Below the pieces are notes generated by a model, which worked only from the letters and a program-made list of their open reading frames with translations, was not told the DNA's origin and did not search any database. A stretch of DNA of 11,458 nt. It comes from Flavipsychrobacter stenotrophus. GTDB taxonomy: Bacteria > Bacteroidota > Bacteroidia > Chitinophagales > Chitinophagaceae. The stretch lies in NCBI GenBank assembly GCA_947379685.1, contig CANCOG010000111.1, positions 1 through 11,458 on the forward strand, written 5' to 3'. The translations under genes were made by a program, and so were the position numbers. This document shows, in pieces, positions 1-5,182 of this stretch (positions within the stretch are counted from its first letter, which is position 1; each line of letters begins with the position of its first letter).

Positions 1-859
1 GGGTACGCAACGGAATACCCAGTTTGTAAGACTCCTGCTCAAAATCCTGCATAAAGGCGAACACGCGCTCAGGGATAGAACCAAAGTAATGGTCTTCCAG
101 CTGCTGGCCTTTTGCCGGGCCATGTCCGAGCAATGTACGTCCGCACATCATCAGGTCAGGACGGGCATTTGCCAGAGCTTCGTCTATAACAAAATATTCC
201 TGCTCCCAGCCCAGGGTTGCTGTAACCTTGGTAACATTCTTATCGAAATAATGACAAACATCAACCGCAGCTTTATCGAGCGCTGCAATTGACTTCAACA
301 AAGGTGCTTTATAATCGAGCGACTCACCATTGTAGGCAATAAATATAGTAGGTATGCAAAGGGTTTTTCCGAAACCAGCTTCCATAATGAAGGCCGGAGA
401 GGATGGATCCCATGCAGTATAGCCACGTGCTTCGAAAGTAGCACGGATGCCGCCGTTCGGGAAGCTCGATGCGTCAGGCTCTTGCTGAATAAGGGCTTCG
501 CCGTCAAACAATTCAATAGCCGTACCATCACTTTTAATGGTAAAGAAAGAATCGTGTTTTTCTGCAGTGGTACCAGTAAGTGGCTGGAACCAATGTGTAA
601 AGTGGGTTACGCCGCGCTCTTCAGCCCAGGCCTTCATGCCTACCGCAACCTGATCGGCAATACGGCGGTCAATACGTTGGCCCGATTTCGCGGAATTCAT
701 AAGGCTTTTATATGCCTCATCACTCAGGTGCTCGCGCATAGTGCGGCCGCTGAAAACATTGCTCCCAAAGATTGCGGTGATCTTTTTTTCACCGTATCCC
801 GAGATTATTTTCTCTTCGCTCTGTAAAGTCTGCAGTGCTTGAAAACGTAAAGACGACAT
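1..859 (-). CDS. glnN: Glutamine synthetase type III, N-terminal part (truncated by window edge)
   Basis: This enzyme makes glutamine from glutamate, ammonia and ATP in the cytoplasm and is a main entry point for nitrogen. The minus strand is open from an ATG at 857-859 to the window edge, giving 286 codons; the family is usually about 700 residues or more, so well over half is missing. Visible family signatures are THWFQPLTG (residues 88-96) followed by TAEKHD, QEPDASSFPNGG (126-137), FEARGYTAWDPSSPAF (142-157) and GWEQEYF (217-223), the last being the metal-binding catalytic strand. These match the GSIII class as I remember it from Bacteroides rather than the shorter GSI or GSII enzymes. 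The start is supported by the MSSLRFQAL N-terminus, which resembles other GSIII proteins, and by a promoter about 17 bases upstream. The symbol glnN is used for GSIII in some species; others write glnA. Confidence 0.95.
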   Translation of the reverse strand, partial: MSSLRFQALQTLQSEEKIISGYGEKKITAIFGSNVFSGRTMREHLSDEAYKSLMNSAKSGQRIDRRIADQVAVGMKAWAEERGVTHFTHWFQPLTGTTAEKHDSFFTIKSDGTAIELFDGEALIQQEPDASSFPNGGIRATFEARGYTAWDPSSPAFIMEAGFGKTLCIPTIFIAYNGESLDYKAPLLKSIAALDKAAVDVCHYFDKNVTKVTATLGWEQEYFVIDEALANARPDLMMCGRTLLGHGPAKGQQLEDHYFGSIPERVFAFMQDFEQESYKLGIPLRT

Positions 860-875
860 AATATTATATTTTACG

Positions 876-907
876 CAAACATAGAGTTTTTTTTGAAAAA
901 CGGCAAA
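876..907 (-). promoter_or_regulatory. Bacteroidota-type promoter of the glutamine synthetase III gene
   Basis: Read on the minus strand, TTTG (904-907) is followed, 20 bases after its TTG (904-906), by TATGTTTG (876-883). This fits the phylum's TTG / N19-21 / TAnnTTTG consensus for the primary sigma factor. Transcription would begin roughly 4-7 bases downstream, leaving only about 10-13 A/T-rich bases before the ATG at 859 and no room for a standard ribosome binding site. It is the best promoter match in the window. Confidence 0.7.
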
Positions 908-930
908 TATTTTGGAGTTTTTTCAAAAAA

Positions 931-1206
931 ATGTTACATGTTGATTATTTTAAAAGTAAATTGCCTGATGTTGACTTTTAAGACTACAACGTTAAAAATG
1001 CAAAAGGCAAAAAAAATGCACTTTCGGATGTGCCGATAAAGGGCATTCCACACCCTTTCGTAGTGCGGGCCGATGTAGAAACACCAGCAGGAAATCAAAT
1101 ACCCTATGGATGTTTGGATTACTTTACTAGCAGACGGCGATCAATATATCGCCCAGTCCTGTACATTATCCACGTAAGTACAAGCAAATTCAGGAGTCAT
1201 AAATGA
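931..1206 (+). pseudogene. Possible remnant of a small gene, interrupted by an in-frame TAA
   Basis: From ATG 931 the frame reads 16 codons (MLHVDYFKSKLPDVDF) to a TAA at 979-981, then stays open to a TGA at 1204-1206. The stretch after the stop looks protein-like, for example ALSDVPIKGIPHPFVV and RADVETPAGNQIPYG. The antisense translation of the same bases is rich in Cys, Trp and Phe and looks non-coding. Beyond about 1130 the plus frame becomes Arg/Ser-rich and runs antisense to the 3' end of the phosphopantetheinyl transferase gene. A +1 shift near 1106 gives a more natural tail (MDVWITLLADGDQYIAQ and six more residues, stop at 1175-1177). One nonsense change plus one frameshift would therefore explain it as a decayed small gene. 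I recognise no family. Chance open frames in a 281-base spacer are the alternative. Confidence 0.28.
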
Positions 1207-1767
1207 TTTTATGAATATCATTTGAGGCATTTTGTTTAGCTGAAAATAAATATTAATATCTAAATTCCGGCTGAAATACACAATGGGGAGTTCCTCAATA
1301 AATTCAACGCCATCTTTACCGTGCCATTTATAGGCCGACTCCTTAGCGCACCATGCGAGTGTAAAATATTGAATGTCATGAACCAGCATTTCCTGCTCTT
1401 CTTCGCTCAAGTACTTGTGCTTGATCCGTGCTATTTTGTCATTCCAGGTTTGTATGTCTATGCCGGCCTCGTCTACCGGATCAATTACAGCCGCAATATA
1501 TGGCCATGAATGTGAAATAGAAAAATACCATTCTTTATCTGGCAACGAAGGCTTTCCGTGTTCGTCCTTAATAATAGTATGTAATGGAAAATCTTCCTGC
1601 AGGTGCTTCAGCAAGAACCTACCCGCCAGGTGTTCCATCCTCCGCTTTTCATTGGCGATATCTGATGACAGCCCGGTGCGCTCCAAAAAAAACGCTTCCG
1701 GTTCTTCTACTTTCCATATAGCAGCGCGGCCATGATCGCCAATATTCCATTCTTTAAGTAGTGGCAT
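1141..1767 (-). CDS. 4'-phosphopantetheinyl transferase superfamily protein
   Basis: Enzymes of this family move the phosphopantetheine arm of CoA onto a serine of acyl or peptidyl carrier proteins, activating fatty-acid, polyketide or peptide synthases. The 208-residue product has the motifs in order: HGKPSL (70-75), FSISHSWPYIA (82-92), AGIDIQ (101-106, with metal-binding Asp104) and AWCAKESAYK (138-147, with Lys142 and Glu143). The length suits the Sfp-like, pseudo-dimeric class, not the roughly 120-residue AcpS. The usual second acid of the GIDIE motif is Gln106 here, a substitution that occurs in some members. No carrier protein or synthase gene lies nearby, so the substrate cannot be read from context. 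The ATG at 1765-1767 is favoured because a TAnnTTTG element ends only five bases upstream, which also makes a leaderless message likely. The 3' end overlaps the possible remnant on the other strand. Confidence 0.88.
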   Translation of the reverse strand: MPLLKEWNIGDHGRAAIWKVEEPEAFFLERTGLSSDIANEKRRMEHLAGRFLLKHLQEDFPLHTIIKDEHGKPSLPDKEWYFSISHSWPYIAAVIDPVDEAGIDIQTWNDKIARIKHKYLSEEEQEMLVHDIQYFTLAWCAKESAYKWHGKDGVEFIEELPIVYFSRNLDINIYFQLNKMPQMIFIKSFMTPEFACTYVDNVQDWAIY

Positions 1768-1771
1768 AGGG

Positions 1772-1779
1772 CAAAGGTA
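1772..1779 (-). promoter_or_regulatory. Putative -7 element of the phosphopantetheinyl transferase gene
   Basis: The minus strand reads TACCTTTG, a full match to TAnnTTTG, followed by CCCT and then the ATG at 1767. The expected start site falls on or next to the start codon, so the transcript would be leaderless. I see no TTG at the expected -33 distance, which lowers confidence. Confidence 0.45.
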
Positions 1780-1794
1780 CAGCTGCCACCTTAC

Positions 1795-1824
1795 TTTTAG
1801 ATTTGATTTTACTTTTTACATTTG
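1795..1824 (+). promoter_or_regulatory. Putative promoter of the RraB-like lipoprotein gene
   Basis: TACATTTG at 1817-1824 is a full match to the TAnnTTTG -7 element, with a TTTT run (1795-1798) where TTTG is expected about 19 bases upstream. The predicted start near 1829-1831 leaves about a dozen bases before the ATG at 1842. The element lies inside the longer possible reading frame that begins at 1803, which argues for the 1842 start. It lies back to back with the minus-strand element at 1772-1779. Confidence 0.5.
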
Positions 1825-1841
1825 CGCAATATTATCGTTGC

Positions 1842-2288
1842 ATGAACCCTAAATCCAATAATAAAATACTCAGATCAATTTTCCTTTTTGTTGTGCTATT
1901 TTCGTGTGCATGTAACCCGCAACCAAAGAAGTACATATCCGCAGAACATTTCAAGTATAATCTTAAAATGCAGGTTGAATCTATTCCTAAAATACTCAGC
2001 CAAATAAGGAAAGCTGGGATAGGCGAAGACCGGGAATTAAATTTGGAATATTTTTTTTACACAAATACTTTGCAAAAGGCGCAAGAATTTTCAAATAACC
2101 TATTAAAATTAGGGTATGATGCACATTTCGGTGCTGCTGTAGGAGAAAAAAACGCTTTTGTCGTTAAGGGCTTTACTCCTAAGCTTAGGATGTCATCAAG
2201 CGCCCTTGCAAACTGGGCGAAAAATATGTGCGAACTCGGATACCAATATGATTGCGATTTCGATGGCTGGGAAGCAGCGGTAAAGTAG
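1842..2288 (+). CDS. Small lipoprotein with an RraB-like domain
   Basis: The 148-residue product starts MNPKSNNKILR, then has a hydrophobic stretch (IFLFVVLF, 13-20) and a lipobox-like LFSC with Cys22 as the likely lipidated residue; Cys24 is a second candidate. This predicts a membrane-anchored lipoprotein. Residues about 65-147 resemble the RraB fold (PF06877): LEYFFYTNTLQKAQEFSNNL, then LGYDAHF, FVVKGFTPKLRMSS, an ALANWAKNMCELG helix and the closing DFDGWEAAV, which matches the typical C-terminal DGWE signature. In E. coli RraB is a cytoplasmic inhibitor of RNase E; a lipid-anchored exported version cannot do that directly, so the domain is probably used for something else (inference). An upstream in-frame ATG at 1803 would bury the signal peptide and contain the promoter, so 1842 is preferred. 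The domain call comes from motif memory, not from a search. Confidence 0.7.
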   Translation: MNPKSNNKILRSIFLFVVLFSCACNPQPKKYISAEHFKYNLKMQVESIPKILSQIRKAGIGEDRELNLEYFFYTNTLQKAQEFSNNLLKLGYDAHFGAAVGEKNAFVVKGFTPKLRMSSSALANWAKNMCELGYQYDCDFDGWEAAVK

Positions 2289-2426
2289 TTTCCAGTTTGT
2301 AGAATTTCTTGAAACGAAAAGAATACGACCACGAATGAACCCGTCCAATATGCATCACCCCTAACTTTAAAACATTCCTTATATTTACAATCGTATCTTC
2401 AACTTTTCGGACACAATTAAACGTTT

Positions 2427-4493
2427 ATGAAATACTACCTGCAACTTCTTGGTTTTTTAATATGCTTCTCTTCAAGCGCTCAAACCTATTCCGGTTCCGG
2501 TGGTAGTATACCCGACAATAGCGCTCCCGTTAACTTCTATATGACGGTGAGCGGACTGTCGAGCACCACGCTCAATCACGCTTTAGGGTTGGTTAAAGTT
2601 CGCATCAATATCAATCACACCTATGATAATGACCTCATCGCAAAGCTCATTGCGCCCGACGGCACCGTGGTATCTTTGTTTACCAACATAGGCGGAGGCG
2701 GGCATAATTTCACCAATACCTGCTTCGATTCCAGCATTACGTCTCTACCTATAACCAGCGATACCGCACCCTTTACTGGCACCTACCTGCCAGAGGGAAA
2801 TCTCGGTAATGTAAATAATAACCAAAATGGGAATGGCGTTTGGATACTCCAGGTGCAAGATAATGCTACTGCTGACACTGGCTCGGTAATCAACTGGCAG
2901 CTTACGTTTGGCAGTAACGCTCCCCTACCGTTTGGCATGAGTTCCGATATCCCGCTTGTGGTTATCAATACAAATGGGCAAACCATTACTGGCGGCAGCC
3001 CCGTCTTTGCCAATATGAAGGTAATAGACCATGGCATTGGTGCCACCAACCACTACCTCGACACGGGAAATATATTCAATGGAATAATAGATATTAAAGT
3101 CAGAGGGTCGTATTCAGCCTCGCTGCCACAAGTGCCTTACAGGATCACCACCTATACTGCCGATTCGTCTGCTGATTCAAATGTGGCCATGCTCAATATG
3201 CCCAGTGAGCACGACTGGATATTATTGGCAGGTTACAACGACAAGTCATTTATCAGGAACACACTCATGTATAAACTGTTTGGCAACATTGGGCATTATG
3301 CTTCCCGCACCCGCCATTGTGAGGTTATACTTAACGGTGAATATATCGGAATATATGTTTTCCTGGAGAAAATTAAGCGGGATAAAAACCGAATAGATAT
3401 TTCCAAACTCAAACTGAGTGACACAACGGGCAATGAATTGACTGGTGGTTATATTTTCAGACATGATTACTCCGATGTTGGATGGACATCCCAATATGCT
3501 CCGGACTCATGTAACACCCGTTATTACGAATTTGAGTACGACTACCCGTCTCCTGACTCTATTCAGATTCCTCAGGGCAATTATATAAAACATATCATAG
3601 ATACACTTGAGTCCCGCCTGTATGGCAGCCATCCTTACGATACGCTCAGGGGCTACAGGCCCAAAATAAATACAGTTTCCTTTGTAGATTATATGTTGTG
3701 CAACGAATTGGCGTGGAACATTGATGGCTATAAAAAGAGCATGTTCTTTCATAAGGATAAGAACAGCCACGACAGTACCCTGCACGCCGGACCCATCTGG
3801 GATTTTGACTGGTCATTGAAACGTATGCCTTGGGTGCCAACCGACTATTCGGGTTGGAATTACACGCTTAATCCATGTGATGGCGATGTACTCTTCCTGC
3901 CCTGGTTCAATATCCTGATGCAGGATACCCTATTCCAGAATGAGGCACGCTGCCACTGGGATTATTTCAGGCAGCACTCTTTCAAAACCGACTCCATTAA
4001 TCATTATATAGATTCAATGGCTCACTTGCTCCGCAATGCCCAGCAACAACATTTCACCCGCTGGCAAATTCTGGGTATTAATACTGGCACCCCGGAAGTC
4101 GCACCGTTCTCTGCAACGTTTCAGGAGGAGATCGATACCCTCAAATCGATATTGAAACAACGTATGTTGTGGATAGATGCCAATTTGCCGGGCGTTTGCC
4201 GGAAGCCTTACGACCCGTTCCCAAGATTGACAACACCATCCGTAGTCAAGGAAGCCGGCTTGAATTGCTACCCTAACCCCGCAAGCAATTCATTTACAAT
4301 AAACTACAATGGTAGCCCCACCCGTTGCATAAAAGTATACTCGCAGCTCGGGCAGCTACTGTATACCCAAAATGTCACTGGCAGCCAGTTCGACATCTCG
4401 GTTGATTGTGCTAAGTGGAGCCCGGGATTATACCTCGTGGTTGTTGAGCGGGAAAACAATGCGCCATTGCTGTATAAGTTGATGAAGGAATAG
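2427..4493 (+). CDS. Secreted CotH-kinase protein with P-domain and T9SS sorting domain
   Basis: The 688-residue product has a signal peptide (1-19, cleavage near SSAQ/T). Residues about 28-163 resemble the proprotein-convertase P-domain, with DNDLIAKLIAPDGTVVSL and GVWILQVQDNATADTG as typical strands. Residues about 175-540 form a CotH-like kinase domain: IKVRGSYS (223-230), DWILLAGYNDKSFIRN (263-278), EVILNGEYIGIYVFLEKIKRDKNRIDI (299-325), GGYIFRHD (340-347), NELAWNIDGYKKSMFFH (426-442) and GPIWDFDWSL (455-464), with Asp459 and Asp461 the likely catalytic or metal-binding pair. Residues about 610-688 are a type A T9SS tail beginning LNCYPNPASNSF. In Bacillus and Mucorales spores CotH proteins phosphorylate coat proteins; in Bacteroidota the substrate is unknown. 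The P-domain probably aids folding or binding. No protease domain is present. It is secreted or attached to the surface through T9SS and is probably transcribed alone. Confidence 0.9.
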   Translation: MKYYLQLLGFLICFSSSAQTYSGSGGSIPDNSAPVNFYMTVSGLSSTTLNHALGLVKVRININHTYDNDLIAKLIAPDGTVVSLFTNIGGGGHNFTNTCFDSSITSLPITSDTAPFTGTYLPEGNLGNVNNNQNGNGVWILQVQDNATADTGSVINWQLTFGSNAPLPFGMSSDIPLVVINTNGQTITGGSPVFANMKVIDHGIGATNHYLDTGNIFNGIIDIKVRGSYSASLPQVPYRITTYTADSSADSNVAMLNMPSEHDWILLAGYNDKSFIRNTLMYKLFGNIGHYASRTRHCEVILNGEYIGIYVFLEKIKRDKNRIDISKLKLSDTTGNELTGGYIFRHDYSDVGWTSQYAPDSCNTRYYEFEYDYPSPDSIQIPQGNYIKHIIDTLESRLYGSHPYDTLRGYRPKINTVSFVDYMLCNELAWNIDGYKKSMFFHKDKNSHDSTLHAGPIWDFDWSLKRMPWVPTDYSGWNYTLNPCDGDVLFLPWFNILMQDTLFQNEARCHWDYFRQHSFKTDSINHYIDSMAHLLRNAQQQHFTRWQILGINTGTPEVAPFSATFQEEIDTLKSILKQRMLWIDANLPGVCRKPYDPFPRLTTPSVVKEAGLNCYPNPASNSFTINYNGSPTRCIKVYSQLGQLLYTQNVTGSQFDISVDCAKWSPGLYLVVVERENNAPLLYKLMKE

Positions 4494-4671
4494 ATATGTA
4501 ATAATGTATTTTCGCAATCGCTGTCAACGGCTCAATAGGTAGCTTTTCGAATATAAAACAACACAAAATAAGCATTTAACTGTCTGCCAAAAATGCGCGG
4601 CAACTGGCTCGTCAGTGAAAAATTGTCCCCATCATTAAGTTAATGTGACCAAAATCATAGGAAACCTGCTA

Positions 4672-4697
4672 AAATGGCTGACAATTGTCAGCCATTT
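4672..4697. promoter_or_regulatory. Perfect 26-bp palindrome upstream of groES, candidate operator
   Basis: The half-site AAATGGCTGACAA is followed directly by its exact reverse complement, with no spacer, centred between 4684 and 4685. Its centre lies 82 bases before the groES ATG. Such a symmetric site suits a dimeric transcription regulator better than a terminator, because there is no loop and no T-run. It is unrelated to the CIRCE element bound by HrcA. The regulator is unknown. Confidence 0.6.
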
Positions 4698-4702
4698 GGC
4701 TT

Positions 4703-4718
4703 TGGCATAAAATCTGCT
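4703..4718 (+). promoter_or_regulatory. Sigma-54-like -24/-12 element before groES
   Basis: TGGCATAAAATCTGCT has GG and GC at the exact spacing of the RpoN consensus TGGCACGNNNNTTGCW, differing in the strongly conserved part at C-to-T (position 6) and T-to-C (position 12). Transcription would start near 4729, leaving a leader of about 38 bases. No TAnnTTTG alternative is visible close to groES. Chance matches of this quality do occur, and sigma-54 control of groESL is not usual. Confidence 0.35.
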
Positions 4719-4766
4719 TATTGCTTAACACAACAATCGTTTTTAACAACTAAAATTTTATAAACA

Positions 4767-5048
4767 ATGGCTAACAACGTGAACATTACTCCCCTGCATG
4801 ACCGGGTGATCGTGAAATCTGCCCCTGCTGTGGAAAAAACTGCTGGTGGCATTATCATTCCTGATACTGCTAAGGAAAAACCTCAACGTGGAACAGTACT
4901 GGCTGCAGGACCTGGAAAGAAAGACGAACCAATGACAGTTAAGACTGGCGATACCATATTATATGGTAAGTATGCCGGCACTGAAATTACGCTGGAAGGT
5001 GAAGACTACCTGATCATGCGCGAAAGTGATATCCTCGCGGTTATCTAA
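4767..5048 (+). CDS. groES: Co-chaperonin GroES (Hsp10)
   Basis: This is the heptameric lid that caps GroEL and closes the folding chamber in the cytoplasm. The 93 residues are full length for the family. Visible features are the N-terminal strand PLHDRVIVK (9-17), the mobile loop that contacts GroEL (about 20-35, KTAGGIIIPDTAKEKPQ), RGTVLAAGPGK (41-51) and the C-terminal GKYAGTEITLEGEDYLIMRESDILAVI. It lies 134 bases upstream of groEL on the same strand, the standard operon order, although the spacer is long and full of short repeats. The start ATG follows an A/T-rich leader without a Shine-Dalgarno site. Confidence 0.97.
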   Translation: MANNVNITPLHDRVIVKSAPAVEKTAGGIIIPDTAKEKPQRGTVLAAGPGKKDEPMTVKTGDTILYGKYAGTEITLEGEDYLIMRESDILAVI

Positions 5049-5088
5049 ACAATTCGACAATATGACAATTCGGCAATTAGCCAATTGC
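5049..5088 (+). repeat. Left array of degenerate 8-bp units in the groES-groEL spacer
   Basis: Five consecutive 8-base units begin immediately after the groES stop codon and follow the pattern nCAATTnG (ACAATTCG, ACAATATG, ACAATTCG, GCAATTAG, CCAATTGC). Part of the array (5066-5086) is the left arm of a long inverted repeat with the array at 5138-5177. Confidence 0.7.
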
Positions 5089-5137
5089 TCATGTGACGGA
5101 ACAAATTATCATAATCAACTATTTTAACTAACAGTGC

Positions 5138-5177
5138 AATTGCCGAATTGGCTAATTGCCTAATTGAAAAATTAAAA
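5138..5177 (-). repeat. Right array of degenerate 8-bp units, inverted relative to the left array
   Basis: Five consecutive 8-base units share the core AATTG (AATTGCCG, AATTGGCT, AATTGCCT, AATTGAAA, then the diverged AATTAAAA) and end five bases before the groEL ATG. The core is the reverse complement of the CAATT core of the left array. 5146-5166 pairs with 5066-5086 over 21 bases with one mismatch. 5138-5150 can instead pair perfectly over 13 bases with 5066-5078, so two hairpin registers are possible around the 49- to 59-base loop. Confidence 0.7.
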
Positions 5178-5182
5178 AAACT

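Larger units (their letters stand above)
4494..4766 (+). promoter_or_regulatory. Upstream region of groES
   Basis: These 273 bases separate the CotH-kinase gene from groES. They contain no CIRCE-like TTAGCACTC inverted repeat and no good TAnnTTTG element. They do hold a perfect 26-bp palindrome (4672-4697) and, just downstream, a sequence spaced like a sigma-54 promoter (4703-4718). A partial echo of the palindrome's right half, AATTGTC, lies at 4620-4626. I found no clear terminator for the upstream gene. Confidence 0.5.

Noticed and set aside
482..826. Plus-strand 114-codon frame across the start of the window
   Set aside because: It runs antisense to glutamine synthetase III, whose conserved motifs are unmistakable on the minus strand.
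2380..2387. TATATTTA as a promoter for the CotH-kinase gene
   Set aside because: It misses the final G of TAnnTTTG and has no TTG at the -33 distance; the real promoter in 2289-2426 cannot be assigned.
4672..4697. Reading the 26-bp palindrome as the terminator of the CotH-kinase gene
   Set aside because: It has no loop and no T-run, and lies about 180 bases past the stop codon.
5049..5177. CRISPR array or insertion-sequence ends in the groES-groEL spacer
   Set aside because: The units are only 8 bp and contiguous, with no spacers, no transposase and no target duplication.
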